Numbered from the stretch's first letter, positions 35,448 to 45,204 are shown. The stretch is 50,592 nt of DNA from an uncultured Lentisphaerota bacterium (GCA_903912445.1 CAIWHP010000082.1:1-50592), one strand, 5' to 3'. Notes: generated by a model from the letters alone, not told the origin. Translations and numbers: made by a program.

Positions 35448-36635
35448 TCAACTTATCGTCTGTAAAAATGCCAACGTATTTTCCGGGTTCATCGGAAGCG
35501 GATTCCCGCTCATGCTGCTGCCCATCGAGCCCGCGGCGATCTTTTGCAGCGCGGCCGCATCGAGCCGCAGGTGCCGCAGGTCGCCCGGCACCCCGATCTG
35601 CCGCTGCAGCCGCTCGATCTCCGCGATGCCGGTTTCGATGCTGGCGCCAGCGACAGTACACTCATTCAGGAAAGACGCCAGCGCCGCGGCCAGTTCCGGT
35701 TCACAGGCGCTGCGGTTGTAGCGCAGCGTCGCGGGCAGCAGGATGCCGCACGCGAGGCCGTGCGGGACGCCGTGCAGCGCGCCGAGCGCCGCGGAAATGC
35801 CGTGCGCCATCGCGAGCCCGGCGTTGGCCAGGCCGACGCCGCTGATGAAGCTCGCCAGCAGCATCGCCGAACGCGCCGCCAAATTTTCCGGATGCTCACA
35901 GCACGCTGGCAGCGCGTTGCGCACGAGCGGCAGCGTCTGCAGCGCGAGCGCCGTCACCGCCGGTTTGCGCTTGGCGGAGATGCAGACCTCGAGCAGCTGG
36001 GTCAGCGTGTCGAGCCCGCCCGCCGCGGTCGCCGCGCGCGGCACGGAAAGCGTCAGCGCGGGGTCGAGCAGCGCCACCGCGGGCAACATGCCGTCGAAGC
36101 GCATGCTCCGCTTCACGCCGGCGTCGGGCGCGGCGATGACCGCATTGCGCGTCGCCTCCGCGCCGGTGCCGGCGGTGGTCGGCACGGCGATGTGCGGCAG
36201 CGGCGCGGCGGCGAGCGCGGTGCGCTGACCGAGGCCTTCGAGATAGTCGCGCACCGAGCCGGGGTTCACCGCGAGCGCGGCGACGGCCTTGCCGGTATCC
36301 ATCACGCTGCCGCCGCCGAGGCTGATGACCAGGCCCGGCTGGAGCCGCCGCGCCTGCTCTGCCGCCGCATCGGCGAGCGCCACCGTCGGCTCGCCCTCGA
36401 CGCGCGCAAATACTTCGCCGGGCAGCACGCGCAGCAGCGCCTCCGCCTGTGGCGCGAGAAACGGCGCGGTGATGATGAAGACCGGCTTGCCGCCCGCCAG
36501 CTCCCGCGCCAGCTTTTCGAGCTGCGCGAAAACGCCCACGCCAAAGATGATTCTCGCCGGTGCCTTCAAACCCGCGGCGCGGATTTCGTCCACAAGCTTT
36601 TTCGATTGCTGTTCGATTTTCTGAAGATCATGCAT
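35448..36635 (-). CDS. Iron-containing alcohol dehydrogenase family protein
   Basis: 395 residues of the group III (Fe-ADH) family. The NAD-binding motif is SLGGGSVMDTGKAVA. Metal ligands are Asp in GGLDTLTQ and the His residues of AMAHGISAALGALHGVPHG plus a C-terminal position. PTTAGTGAEATRNAVI is the usual signature. Members reduce or oxidise varied alcohols, lactaldehyde, or phosphonoacetaldehyde; the substrate here is not decidable. A few residues around the metal site follow the maleylacetate-reductase and lactaldehyde-type pattern only loosely. It precedes rlmN on the same strand, separated by the inverted heptamer element. Confidence 0.92.
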   Translation of the reverse strand: MHDLQKIEQQSKKLVDEIRAAGLKAPARIIFGVGVFAQLEKLARELAGGKPVFIITAPFLAPQAEALLRVLPGEVFARVEGEPTVALADAAAEQARRLQPGLVISLGGGSVMDTGKAVAALAVNPGSVRDYLEGLGQRTALAAAPLPHIAVPTTAGTGAEATRNAVIAAPDAGVKRSMRFDGMLPAVALLDPALTLSVPRAATAAGGLDTLTQLLEVCISAKRKPAVTALALQTLPLVRNALPACCEHPENLAARSAMLLASFISGVGLANAGLAMAHGISAALGALHGVPHGLACGILLPATLRYNRSACEPELAAALASFLNECTVAGASIETGIAEIERLQRQIGVPGDLRHLRLDAAALQKIAAGSMGSSMSGNPLPMNPENTLAFLQTIS

Positions 36636-36648
36636 TTATTTTCACCTA

Positions 36649-38565
36649 TCAGCGCGGTAGCCAGACGAGAAAATCGGAGGTTTCTTTTTTCCACGTCGCG
36701 CCGGCGGAGGCAAAGTCGCACATGCGGATCCAACGCCGGCCTGCCGGTGTGCGCACAGGAACCTCAAATACGTAACGGAAACCCGCCGGCGCCTCAACGC
36801 GGCGTACCGCCAGCGTGCCATCGGCTGCGGTGTCCAGCGTAACGGGCGCGCGGATGTTGTCAGCACCAAGCCGTATGTCGCGTGCGAGCACGAGCGGACC
36901 GTATTCCACCGCCACCAACGCCGGCGTTGGTCCCGCGCCATCCGGGCGCGCCGGAAAGGGAACCACACGCGCAGACATATCGAACCGCACGGCGATCCGG
37001 TCGCCGGCGCGCCACTCGCGCTCCATGATGGCGTAGGCGCCGGGCGCGGCCGCCGGCACAGGCTTGTCATTGATGGACAGGGTGGCCTTCGTCGCCCACG
37101 GCGGCATCCGCAGCCGCAGCGTAAAGCGTTCGGGTTTGGCCAGGCCGAGCTGCACCTGCACAGCGGAGCGCACCGGCAATTCGGCATCGACGTTCAGTTT
37201 CACGGAGCCACCACCAGCCAATTGGCCGCGATATTCGCCGGGGATGAAAAGGTTGACTGCAACACCATCACGAGCCGTCATCACCGCAACTTGCGCAAGC
37301 TGCAACATCCCCCGCGGATGGTTCGCCACGCAACAGTGTTGATTGGTCAGGCCGCAGTGTTGCGGCGCCGGCCAGTGTTCGCCGGAGAGGCAAAGGCGGC
37401 GCACCCCCCACGAGCCATCGGTTTTCATCGCCGCGCAGAGGTCGTTGAACGCCGTGCGCTCGATGTCCTCCGCGTAAGCAGGCTCTCCGGTCAGGCGCAG
37501 GAGCTGCGCCGAGAGCCGCTGCCAATACACCGCGTCGCACACCTCGGCCTCGGTCTCCGCGAGGAAACGCGACCCGAGCAGCTTGTCGTTCTTGCCGACG
37601 CCGCCGAAAATCGACCGTTCCCACTCGCGGATCACGCGGTGCAGATTGATCGCAGCCTGGCGATAAGCGGCGTTCCCAGTGACGCGATGCAGCTCGACCA
37701 GGCCTTCGACGCAGGAGATAAGTTCGTAGGCCTTGGTCCATTTCTCCGGTTCGGGGAACCAGGCATGGATGGGTTGTCCGGACAGGCCTTTTCTCAGCAG
37801 ATCCGGGGGCTGGCCTGCGTGGGACGACCACTGGCGGACGATATACTCCGCATAGTCGAGATAGCGCGCGTCGCCCGTTTCGCGATAGAGCAGCACGACC
37901 GGACCGAGGAGGGAGGTGCTGGGCAGCCCCTTGAACATGCCGGTGTCGCCGATCTCGATCCGGCCAGGCCCGACCTCGGTCATCAACTGGTCCATGAATT
38001 TTTTCGTCGCATCCAGCGTCCGCGTGTCGCCGCGCAGTTCGCCGGCCTCCAGCAGCGCCCACAGCGTGTATTTGCGGCACCACACATTCCAGTTGTTCGC
38101 CTTGCCATTGGGACTGCACACGAAAGCGGAATTTGCATAGGTGCCGATATAGCCATCGGCGCGCTGCGTTTGGAGGAGCGCATCCACGCTGCGCGCGATG
38201 GTTTCCTGCAGCGCGCTGTCGCCGGTGTAGCGCTGTGCCGCGAGCGCGGAGAGCATCCATTTGCCCCAGAACTCGCCCTGCCACTGTCCCTGGCCGGGAC
38301 GCATCCGGTCATCCACACGGCGGCGGAAGGCCTCCTCGGCCTCGGCGAGAATCGCATCGCGTGCGAAAGCCGATGTGATACGCGCCGCCACAACACGGTC
38401 GAGCACCTCGCCGATCGGCCCGCCGAGCCGCGCGGTGCCGAGCGGGAGCGGCGTCAGCACATCCGCGACGGCGTTGGTGACCGGACACGGATGCGGCGCG
38501 AATTCATCCGCGCGCGCCACCAGCAACGCCAGGGGCAGCAGGCCAATTAGATGACGAAGTGACAT
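36649..38565 (-). CDS. Secreted GH127 beta-L-arabinofuranosidase-like protein
   Basis: 638 residues starting MSLRHLIGLLPLALLVARA (signal peptide; GAGG six bases upstream), so it is probably periplasmic. The alpha/alpha-barrel (DUF1680, PF07944) contains GKWMLSALAAQRYTGD, RADGYIGTY and EVCDAVYWQR. The paired Cys in QHCCVANHPRGM (near residue 410) belong to the zinc-thiolate site that supplies the catalytic Cys nucleophile in the family. It likely releases beta-L-arabinofuranose from plant arabinan or hydroxyproline-linked glycans. It follows rsmE on the same strand after 19 bp. It supports a plant-polysaccharide lifestyle together with the lyase-like locus at 7-14 kb. Confidence 0.9.
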   Translation of the reverse strand: MSLRHLIGLLPLALLVARADEFAPHPCPVTNAVADVLTPLPLGTARLGGPIGEVLDRVVAARITSAFARDAILAEAEEAFRRRVDDRMRPGQGQWQGEFWGKWMLSALAAQRYTGDSALQETIARSVDALLQTQRADGYIGTYANSAFVCSPNGKANNWNVWCRKYTLWALLEAGELRGDTRTLDATKKFMDQLMTEVGPGRIEIGDTGMFKGLPSTSLLGPVVLLYRETGDARYLDYAEYIVRQWSSHAGQPPDLLRKGLSGQPIHAWFPEPEKWTKAYELISCVEGLVELHRVTGNAAYRQAAINLHRVIREWERSIFGGVGKNDKLLGSRFLAETEAEVCDAVYWQRLSAQLLRLTGEPAYAEDIERTAFNDLCAAMKTDGSWGVRRLCLSGEHWPAPQHCGLTNQHCCVANHPRGMLQLAQVAVMTARDGVAVNLFIPGEYRGQLAGGGSVKLNVDAELPVRSAVQVQLGLAKPERFTLRLRMPPWATKATLSINDKPVPAAAPGAYAIMEREWRAGDRIAVRFDMSARVVPFPARPDGAGPTPALVAVEYGPLVLARDIRLGADNIRAPVTLDTAADGTLAVRRVEAPAGFRYVFEVPVRTPAGRRWIRMCDFASAGATWKKETSDFLVWLPR

Positions 38566-38584
38566 GGATGCCTCGTGGTTCTGA

Positions 38585-39343
38585 TCAGCGATCGGCCAGT
38601 TCATAGCGCAGCGCGCTCAAGGCGTAGAAGGCGGCGGTGTCGGAGCGCAGGACGCTGGCGCCGAAGCTGACCGGCACGGCGCCGGCGGCCTCGGCGGCGC
38701 AATATTCCTCGGGCGTCAGGTCGCCTTCCGGTCCGATCAGCGCGGCGGCGCGGCCCGGCGTTTTGGCGCGCGCCGCCGCCAAGGCGTCGCGCAGCGGCAC
38801 CGCGTGCGCCGCAAGCGATCCGACGAACCAAAAGTCCGGTTTTCCCAAGGTCTGGAAAAGGGTTTCCAAGGTCTGGACCTCGGCGATGTGCATCAGCCAC
38901 GCGGCATGGCTCTGGCGCGCGGCGTTGAGCGCGATGCGCTGCCAGCGCGCGCTTTTCTCGGCGTACTGGTCGGGCGTCAGCCGCACGATGCAGCGCCCGG
39001 AGAGCACGGGGAAAATCGCGCTCGCGCCCAGCTCGACGGCTTTCTGGACGATAAAATCCATCGTGGCCTCGCGCGGCAGCGCCTGTACGAGGATGAGCTC
39101 CGGTGTGGGGCGCGGCTGGAAATTCTGTTCGAGCAGGCGCAGCTCCGCGCCGCGCTTGGCAATGGCGGCGACCTCCGCGCAGCCGGTGCGGCCCGCGCCA
39201 TCGAAGACCTCAACACGCTCGCCGATGCGGGCGCGCAGGACGTTGACGAGGTGATGCGCCTCGGTTTCGTCCACGATCAGCGCGGCGCCCTGCCATGCGG
39301 CGGGGGCAACGAAACAGCGCAGGTGTTCGCGGGCTGGTTTCAT
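38585..39343 (-). CDS. rsmE: 16S rRNA m3U1498 methyltransferase
   Basis: 252 residues, SPOUT-class enzyme. The SAM-binding knot is visible as AALIGPEGDLTPEE and SFGASVLRSDTAAFYALS, and the N-terminal PUA-like part as VDETEAHHLVNVLRAR. MDFIVQKAVELGASAI and WQRIALNAARQSHAAW are family motifs. The linker between these (VQTLETLFQTLGKP) is encoded by two TTCCAA palindromes (38842-38877), so repeat DNA lies within the gene without breaking it. Its start overlaps the tcdA stop (ATGA), indicating translational coupling. Confidence 0.94.
   Translation of the reverse strand: MKPAREHLRCFVAPAAWQGAALIVDETEAHHLVNVLRARIGERVEVFDGAGRTGCAEVAAIAKRGAELRLLEQNFQPRPTPELILVQALPREATMDFIVQKAVELGASAIFPVLSGRCIVRLTPDQYAEKSARWQRIALNAARQSHAAWLMHIAEVQTLETLFQTLGKPDFWFVGSLAAHAVPLRDALAAARAKTPGRAAALIGPEGDLTPEEYCAAEAAGAVPVSFGASVLRSDTAAFYALSALRYELADR
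38840..38878. repeat. Paired TTCCAA palindrome inside rsmE, cluster 8
   Basis: TTCCCAAGGTCTGGAA (38842-38857) and TTCCAAGGTCTGGA (38864-38877). Centres are only about 21.5 bp apart, roughly one helical turn less than in the other clusters. Both share the GGTCT centre also found at 3130 and 34262. Confidence 0.85.
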
Positions 39344-40092
39344 GGTTCTCCGGCAAGTTTCATGATGACGGTGTTCGCGGCGACCAGGCCAAAGATTCCG
39401 GTAAGCGTCGGCAGGCTGCCGAGCGGCTGGCGCTGGCGGCCGCGCGCCAGCACATCCTGCTCCGCCGGATTCTCCAGCGCCGCGGCCTGCATCGCGCGCG
39501 ACGTTTTGCGCGGCAGCTCGGCGGAAAAGACGCAGGTGATGCCGCTCTTGATGCCGGCGGTGCGCAGGCGCTTGCGCATGAAACGGGCGAGCGGGCAGCG
39601 GTCGGTCTTGGCGAGGTCGGCCACGCGCACCTGCAGGGGGTCGGTGCGTTCCGCCGCGCCCATGCTGGAGACGATGACCGGCAGGCCGGCGGCGACGGCG
39701 TCGCGCAGCAGGCCGAACTTCGGGCCGACCGAGTCGATCGCGTCCACGAGCGCATCGGCGCCGGCGAGGATCTGCGGGCGCGTCTGCTCATCGCCGAAAA
39801 TTTTCAGCGCCTCGACGTCGCACCGCGGGTTGATATCGAGGAGGCGCTCGCGGGCGACCTCCGCCTTGAAACGGCCCAGCGTCGAGTGCAGCGCATAGAG
39901 CTGGCGGTTGAGGTTGGTCGGACGGATCTCGTCGAAATCCACCAGCCGCAGGTGGCCGACGCCCGCGCGGGCGAGCGCCTCCGCCGCGTAGGAGCCGACC
40001 GCGCCGAGGCCGACGATCACGACGCGCGCTGCCTTCAGCCGCGCCATCGCCGCCGCCCCGAGCAGCATTTCCGTCCGTAAAAACTGGTTCAC
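39340..40092 (-). CDS. tcdA: tRNA threonylcarbamoyladenosine dehydratase (TcdA/CsdL type)
   Basis: About 250 residues of the ThiF/E1-like family, which forms the cyclic ct6A modification in tRNA with ATP. It shows the nucleotide loop VIVGLGAVGSYAAEALARAG, DEIRPTNLNRQL, DAIDSVGPK, and TDRCPLARFMRKRLR with the conserved Cys. The start is inferred as GTG 40092 because the family begins with FxRTExLLG, matching NQFLRTEMLLG; no Shine-Dalgarno is visible there. A longer frame from 40176 is not conserved. It is coupled to rsmE by an ATGA overlap. Confidence 0.88.
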   Translation of the reverse strand: MNQFLRTEMLLGAAAMARLKAARVVIVGLGAVGSYAAEALARAGVGHLRLVDFDEIRPTNLNRQLYALHSTLGRFKAEVARERLLDINPRCDVEALKIFGDEQTRPQILAGADALVDAIDSVGPKFGLLRDAVAAGLPVIVSSMGAAERTDPLQVRVADLAKTDRCPLARFMRKRLRTAGIKSGITCVFSAELPRKTSRAMQAAALENPAEQDVLARGRQRQPLGSLPTLTGIFGLVAANTVIMKLAGEP

Positions 40093-40361
40093 AGGGGAAG
40101 TTAACCGCCAAGCCGGTCGGAACGCCAAGGAAATCTTTCGTCCGTCGCCGGCATAGGGGAGGCGGGCCGGGGGCAACCGGAAGCGGCACCGGCCAGCCGG
40201 AAAAAGGCGTTTTACTGCTGTTTTTACAGCCCGCCGGCCCTCAGGTGTCCCCGGGCGCCGCTTGGGCCGGCGGCCTCAAGCTTTGGAAAATGGAACTTGA
40301 AAGCGCAGCGTGTTCTCCGCACAATCCCGCCGGTTTTCGCAGGAAATGGAGCGAGGCTGCT

Positions 40362-41543
40362 TTGTCTTTGAACGTTCGAAAAGATTTTTTGCCGTTTTCG
40401 GCGCCCTCGATGGAGGACGACGACATTCAGGGCGTCGTCGCCGTGCTGAAGTCCGGCTGGATCACCACGGGGCCGAAGTGCGCCGCGTTCGAGCAGGCCT
40501 TTGCCGCCTACGTCGGCGCGCCGCACGCCTGCGCGCTGACCTCCGCGACCGCCGGGATGCACTGCGTCCTGCTCGCGCTCGGGCTCCAGCCGGGCGCCGA
40601 GGTCATCACCAGCTCGATGACGTGGGTGTCCACGGTCAACATGATCGAAATCACCGGCGCCAAGCCGGTGTTCGTGGACATTGATCCGCGGACGCTGATG
40701 ATCTCGGCCGACGACGTGGCCCGCGCGATCACGCCGCGGACCAAGGCGATCATTCCGATCCATTATGCGGGCGCGCCGGTGGACCTCGACCCGTTTCGCG
40801 CGCTCGCCGCCCGGCACAAGCTGCCCTTGATCGAGGATGCGGCCCACTCGGCGGGCACGGAATACAAGGGCCGGCGCATCGGCAGCCCCGGCACGAGCAT
40901 CTTCAGCTTCCACCCGATCAAGAACATGACCACGGCCGAGGGCGGCATGGTCTGCACCGACGATCCGGCGCTGTTCGACCGCGTGAAGCGGCTCAAGTTC
41001 CACGGCCTCGCGAAGGATGCCTGGGACCGTTATTCGAAGAAAGGCGCGGCCGCGCCGATGGAAGTGGTCGAGCCGGGCTTCAAATATAACTTCACCGACC
41101 TGCAGGCCTCGCTCGGCCTGACGCAGCTCGCCAAGCTCGACGCATTCAACGCGCGGCGCGCGGAGCTGGCGCAGCTCTACGACGAACTCTTGGCCGGCGT
41201 GCCGGAGCTGTCCACGATCAAGGAACCGCTCTGGCCGCACAAGCATACGCGGCACCTCTACATCGTGTTCCTGGACATCGAGCGCGTCGGCCTGACGCGC
41301 GACGAGTTCCTCGTGGCGCTCAAGGAGCGCAACATCGGCACGGGCGTCCACTTCAAGGCCGCGCACCTGCACGCCTACTATGCGCAGACCGGCCGCTATC
41401 CGCGCGGCTCGCTGCCGCAGACGGAATGGGCGTCGGACCGGCTGTTCTCGGTGCCGCTGTTCCCGAAGATGACCGCGGGCGATGTCCACGACGTGGTGGC
41501 CGCCATCAAGGACGTCCTCGCGACGCGCAGGAGCAAGGCATGA
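40362..41543 (+). CDS. arnB: UDP-4-amino-4-deoxy-L-arabinose aminotransferase
   Basis: About 393 residues, PLP-dependent DegT/DnrJ/EryC1 aminotransferase. FLPFSAPSMEDDDIQGVVAVLKSGWITTGPK matches the ArnB N terminus. The PLP lysine is in SFHPIKNMTTAEGG, and EDAAHSAGTEYKG binds cofactor. It makes UDP-L-Ara4N from the 4-keto sugar produced by ArnA. The start is probably TTG 40362, with GAGG five bases upstream, since no ATG fits; the frame extends further left without conservation. The stop overlaps arnC (ATGA). Confidence 0.93.
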   Translation: MSLNVRKDFLPFSAPSMEDDDIQGVVAVLKSGWITTGPKCAAFEQAFAAYVGAPHACALTSATAGMHCVLLALGLQPGAEVITSSMTWVSTVNMIEITGAKPVFVDIDPRTLMISADDVARAITPRTKAIIPIHYAGAPVDLDPFRALAARHKLPLIEDAAHSAGTEYKGRRIGSPGTSIFSFHPIKNMTTAEGGMVCTDDPALFDRVKRLKFHGLAKDAWDRYSKKGAAAPMEVVEPGFKYNFTDLQASLGLTQLAKLDAFNARRAELAQLYDELLAGVPELSTIKEPLWPHKHTRHLYIVFLDIERVGLTRDEFLVALKERNIGTGVHFKAAHLHAYYAQTGRYPRGSLPQTEWASDRLFSVPLFPKMTAGDVHDVVAAIKDVLATRRSKA

Positions 41544-42502
41544 AGGCTAACGCGACCCTTTCCGTCGTCATCCCGGTGTTCAACGAGCAGGAAAACCTGG
41601 CGGAGTTGCTCGAGCGCAGCCTCAAGGCCTGCCGCAGCCTGAACGTGCCGTTCGAGATCCTCCTGGTGGACGATGGCTCGCGCGACCGCTCGCCGGAGAT
41701 GCTGCGCACGGCGGCAGAAAAAAATCCCGGCGACCTCGTCGCCGTGCTGCTCAACCGCAACTACGGCCAGCATGCGGCGGTGATGGCGGGCTTCGCGCAC
41801 GCCAAGGGCGACGTGATCGTCTCGCTCGACGCCGACCTGCAGAATCCGCCCGAGGAAATCCCCAACCTCTACCGCAAGATGGTGGGCGAGGACCTCGATG
41901 TCGTCGCCGGCATCCGCGTGCCGCGCGAGGATTCCGCGCTGCGGAAGATCCCGTCGTGGTGCGTCAACCGCATCACGCAGAAGGTCACCGGCGTGAAGAT
42001 GCACGACTACGGCTGCATGCTGCGCGCCTACTCGGCGCAGGTCGTGCAGGCGATGTTGCAATGCACGGAGCACAGCACGTTCATCCCGGTGCTGGCCAAC
42101 TCGTTTGCCAAGCGCACCGCGGAGATCGAGGTGCGCCACGCGCAGCGCTCGCGCGGCGACTCGAAGTACAATTTCTTCAAGCTGATCAACCTGCAGTTCG
42201 ACCTGCTGACCAGCATGACGACCTTCCCGTTGCGGCTGCTGAGCTATCTCGGGGCGGTGATCGCGTTCTTCGGCCTCGCGCTGGGCGTGTTCATCCTCAT
42301 CGAGCGCCTCATCCAGGGCGAGGTGTGGGCCGCGCAGGGCGTGTTCACGCTGTTCGCCATCCTGTTTATTTTTATCGGCGCCCAGTTTGTCGGCATGGGG
42401 CTGATGGGTGAGTACATCGGGCGCATCTACCGCGACGTGCGTGGCCGCCCGCGTTATCTGGTCCACGAAGTGAAAGGAATGAGCCGTCTGGCTGCACCAT
42501 GA
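41540..42502 (+). CDS. arnC: Undecaprenyl-phosphate 4-deoxy-4-formamido-L-arabinose transferase
   Basis: 320 residues, GT2 family. The catalytic part has [24 protein letters not shown] and [13 protein letters not shown] (DXD-type metal site). Two C-terminal membrane helices follow ([23 protein letters not shown] and [22 protein letters not shown]), as in ArnC/PmrF. It transfers the formylated aminoarabinose from UDP to undecaprenyl phosphate at the inner membrane. Overlaps of four bases with arnB and arnA place it in one translational unit. Confidence 0.94.
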   Translation: MKANATLSVVIPVFNEQENLAELLERSLKACRSLNVPFEILLVDDGSRDRSPEMLRTAAEKNPGDLVAVLLNRNYGQHAAVMAGFAHAKGDVIVSLDADLQNPPEEIPNLYRKMVGEDLDVVAGIRVPREDSALRKIPSWCVNRITQKVTGVKMHDYGCMLRAYSAQVVQAMLQCTEHSTFIPVLANSFAKRTAEIEVRHAQRSRGDSKYNFFKLINLQFDLLTSMTTFPLRLLSYLGAVIAFFGLALGVFILIERLIQGEVWAAQGVFTLFAILFIFIGAQFVGMGLMGEYIGRIYRDVRGRPRYLVHEVKGMSRLAAP

Positions 42503-44496
42503 AAGCAATCGTCCTGGCCTACCACAACATCGGCTGCGCCGGCCTCGAGGCCGTGCTGCGCAGCGGCCTCGAAGTCGCCGCGGTCTTCACGCACAAGGAT
42601 GATCCGGGCGAAAACATCTGGTTCAAGTCCGTCGCCGAGACCGCCGCCGCCCACGGCGTGCCGGTCTACGCGCCGGAGGACATCAACCACCCGCTGTGGG
42701 TCGAGAAGATCAAGGCGCTGGAGCCGGATTTCCTCTTCTCCTTCTACTACCGCAACATGGTCAAGCCGGCCGTGCTCGATATCCCGAAGCAGGGCGCGCT
42801 CAACCTGCACGGCTCGCTGCTGCCGAAGTACCGCGGCCGCTGCCCGGCCAACTGGGTGCTCGTCAATGGCGAGACCGAGACCGGCGTAACCTTGCACTAC
42901 ATGACGCCGCATCCCGACGATGGCGACATCGTTGCCCAGCGCAAAATCTCCATTTCCAACAAGGACACCGCCGCGACGCTGTTCGACAAGATGATTCCTG
43001 TCGCGACCGCGCTGCTCGACGCCGTGCTGCCGAAGCTCATCAAGGGCAAGGCGCCGCGCAAGCCGCAGGACCACAGCCAGGCGACCTACTTCGGCGGGCG
43101 CAAGCCGGCCGACGGCCTGCTGGACTGGACCAAGAGCGCCGCGGAGATTCGCAACCTTATCCGCGCCGTGACCAAGCCCTATCCGGGCGCGTTCACCCAC
43201 CTCGGCGACCGCAAGCTGATCGTGTGGTCGGCCTCGGTCTCGAAGGCGGAGAGCAAAGCCAAGTCCGGCACCATCCTCTCCGTCAACCCGCTCGTCGTGG
43301 CGTGCGGCACGGACGCGCTGCAACTGGACCTGGTGCAGCCGGACGGCGGCGTCTGCCTCGGCGGTGCACAGGCGTGCAAGGAACTCGGCATCGTCGAGAA
43401 GATGCGGCTCGGCCCCTCCAGCGTCTCGCGCCTGAAGGTCGTGCAGCCGACGCGCGTGCTGATCCTCGGCGTCAACGGCTTCATCGGCAACGCCCTCACC
43501 GAGCGCCTGCTCGCCGAGAAGGGTCGCTTTGAAGTCCACGGCATGGATCTGCAGAACGACAAGATCGGCCGCCTGCTCAACCGGCCCGGCTTCCATTTCT
43601 CCGAGGGCGACATCTCCATCCACCGCGAGTGGATCGAGTTCCACGTCCGCAAGTGCGACGTGGTCCTGCCGCTCGTCGCCATCGCGACGCCGAAGGAATA
43701 CGTCCGCAACCCGCTGCGCGTCTTCGAGCTGGATTTCGAGGAGAACCTGCGCATCGTCCGCTACTGCGCGCGCTACGGCCGCCGCATCATCTTCCCCTCG
43801 ACCTCCGAGGTCTACGGGATGTGCACCGACCACGAGTTCGACGAGGACAAGTCGCCGCTGATCGTCGGCCCGATCCGCATGCAGCGCTGGATCTACTCCT
43901 GCTCGAAGCAGCTGCTCGACCGCGTCATCTGGGCCTACGGCCAGAAGCAGAACCTGCCATTCACGCTGTTCCGCCCGTTCAACTGGGTCGGCCCGCGGCT
44001 CGACAGCCTCGACAGCGCGCGCATCGGCAGCAGCCGCGCGATCACGCAGCTGATCCTGAATCTGGTCGAGGGCACGCCGATCCTGCTCGTCGACGGCGGC
44101 CTCCAGAAGCGCTGCTTCACCGACATCACCGACGGCGTCGAGTGCCTCTACCGCATCATCGCCAACGACGGCAACCGCTGCAACGGCGAGATCTTCAACA
44201 TCGGCAACCCCGAGAACGAAGCCAGCATCAAGGAGCTCGCCGAGATGCTCGTCGCGCAATTCGACAAGCATCCGCTGCGCGGGAAATTCCCGCCGTTCGC
44301 CGGCTACCAGACCGTCGAGAGCGGCGAGTTCTACGGCAAGGGCGGCTACCAGGATGTTGAGCACCGCAAGCCTTCCATCAAGAAGGCCAAGAAGGTCCTG
44401 GATTGGACCCCGACCATCAAGATGGAGCAGTCCATCGCCACCACGCTCGACTTCTTCCTCCAGGAAATCGCCGAGCGCGAAGGCTGGAAGAAATAG
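42499..44496 (+). CDS. arnA: Bifunctional UDP-glucuronate decarboxylase/UDP-Ara4N formyltransferase
   Basis: 665 residues, same two-domain build as enterobacterial ArnA. The N-terminal formyltransferase domain keeps Asn102, His104 ([13 protein letters not shown]) and an Asp at 140/141. The C-terminal decarboxylase is an extended [17 protein letters not shown] near residue 315, STSEVYG with the catalytic Glu, and the YSCSK Tyr/Lys pair. It oxidatively decarboxylates UDP-glucuronate and formylates UDP-Ara4N. The gene is the last of arnBCA and is followed by a strong terminator; arnD, arnT, arnE and arnF are not adjacent. Confidence 0.96.
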   Translation: MKAIVLAYHNIGCAGLEAVLRSGLEVAAVFTHKDDPGENIWFKSVAETAAAHGVPVYAPEDINHPLWVEKIKALEPDFLFSFYYRNMVKPAVLDIPKQGALNLHGSLLPKYRGRCPANWVLVNGETETGVTLHYMTPHPDDGDIVAQRKISISNKDTAATLFDKMIPVATALLDAVLPKLIKGKAPRKPQDHSQATYFGGRKPADGLLDWTKSAAEIRNLIRAVTKPYPGAFTHLGDRKLIVWSASVSKAESKAKSGTILSVNPLVVACGTDALQLDLVQPDGGVCLGGAQACKELGIVEKMRLGPSSVSRLKVVQPTRVLILGVNGFIGNALTERLLAEKGRFEVHGMDLQNDKIGRLLNRPGFHFSEGDISIHREWIEFHVRKCDVVLPLVAIATPKEYVRNPLRVFELDFEENLRIVRYCARYGRRIIFPSTSEVYGMCTDHEFDEDKSPLIVGPIRMQRWIYSCSKQLLDRVIWAYGQKQNLPFTLFRPFNWVGPRLDSLDSARIGSSRAITQLILNLVEGTPILLVDGGLQKRCFTDITDGVECLYRIIANDGNRCNGEIFNIGNPENEASIKELAEMLVAQFDKHPLRGKFPPFAGYQTVESGEFYGKGGYQDVEHRKPSIKKAKKVLDWTPTIKMEQSIATTLDFFLQEIAEREGWKK

Positions 44497-44522
44497 CGGC
44501 GCTGCAAAACCGCAAGGGCTTC

Positions 44523-44560
44523 AAGGACTCCAACGGGCAACCGTTGGAGTCCTTTTTGTT
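44523..44560 (+). terminator. Rho-independent terminator of arnBCA
   Basis: A perfect 14-bp stem (44523-44536 with 44541-44554) closed by a GCAA tetraloop (a GNRA loop) and running into a T-tract. It begins 26 bp after the arnA stop. This is the clearest intrinsic terminator in the window. Confidence 0.92.
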
Positions 44561-44681
44561 GCAGGGGACGCAGGGTGAACTTTCGAGGCCAAGCAAGCGC
44601 GGTCAGCGTGTTGGGCGAGGCTCCATAAAACACAAACCTCCCCCACGCTTCACCCCGCTTCCAGCGCAGCCGGTTCCAACA

Positions 44682-44897
44682 TCACGGCACATAGTAGGAC
44701 GTATACGGTTCGCCGCTGAGCGTGCTGCCGGAGATGATCGCCACGACGAACATGACGCAGAGCAAGGCGATCAGCAACACGGTGGCCCAGAACGCCCCGT
44801 CATGCAGCAACTGCCGTATCCGGTGCGGATGCGGCATCCGTACGTCCTGCATAGCCTCGTGATGGAACCATTGGCTTGGATGAATGGTCATATGCAT
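44682..44897 (-). CDS. Small single-pass membrane protein
   Basis: 71 residues: a His-rich hydrophilic N-terminal half (about 33 residues), then one strong membrane helix (FWATVLLIALLCVMFVVAII) and a short polar tail. No family is recognised. ATG 44897 has AGGTG about eight bases upstream; ATG 44891, two codons in, is an alternative. The clear amphiphilic layout and a usable ribosome site favour a real gene, but evidence is limited to that. Confidence 0.55.
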   Translation of the reverse strand: MHMTIHPSQWFHHEAMQDVRMPHPHRIRQLLHDGAFWATVLLIALLCVMFVVAIISGSTLSGEPYTSYYVP

Positions 44898-45084
44898 AGA
44901 GCACCTGTTTCCGCCGATAATTTAGCCCCTGGTCCGGGCTTTTCAATCCACCGGCGGCGCGGGCCGAGTTACGAATGGTGCGGATGAGCAGAGGAGGCGT
45001 AAGCCGTGGCAAGGGGGGGGCGTGATCGACGCGACGGGCAGAACTGCCGTGTGACCCATGGCTCCTAGGCCGAAAAACAAAACA

Positions 45085-45136
45085 CTTTTCCAAGGATTGG
45101 AAAAGTTGAAGGGGGATTTTCCGAGGGTTGGAAAAT
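45085..45136. repeat. Paired TTCCAA palindrome, cluster 9
   Basis: TTCCAAGGATTGGAA (45088-45102) and TTCCGAGGGTTGGAA (45119-45133), both with matching T and A flanks, centres exactly 31 bp apart. Confidence 0.9.
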
Positions 45137-45155
45137 CGGAAAGCGGGAGCAACCC

Positions 45156-45192
45156 GGCGCGTTGTCCACAACGTGAGTCGGGACAACGCGCC
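45156..45192 (-). terminator. 12-bp stem-loop after the Lys-rich protein gene
   Basis: GGCGCGTTGTCC (45156-45167) pairs perfectly with GGACAACGCGCC (45181-45192) across a 13-nt loop. It lies 12 bp beyond the stop of the small Lys-rich protein gene on the minus strand, so it is probably its terminator, although no U-tract follows. Confidence 0.6.
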
Positions 45193-45204
45193 GTGCGTGG
45201 TTAC

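Larger units (their letters stand above)
44898..45204. other. Gap between two small genes, with palindromes and a hairpin
   Basis: 307 bp with palindrome cluster 9 (45085-45136) and a perfect 12-bp stem-loop (45156-45192). I see nothing coding in it. Confidence 0.5.

Noticed and set aside
40279-40291. TTTGGAAAA half-site upstream of arnB
   Set aside because: No left arm and no partner at ~31 bp.
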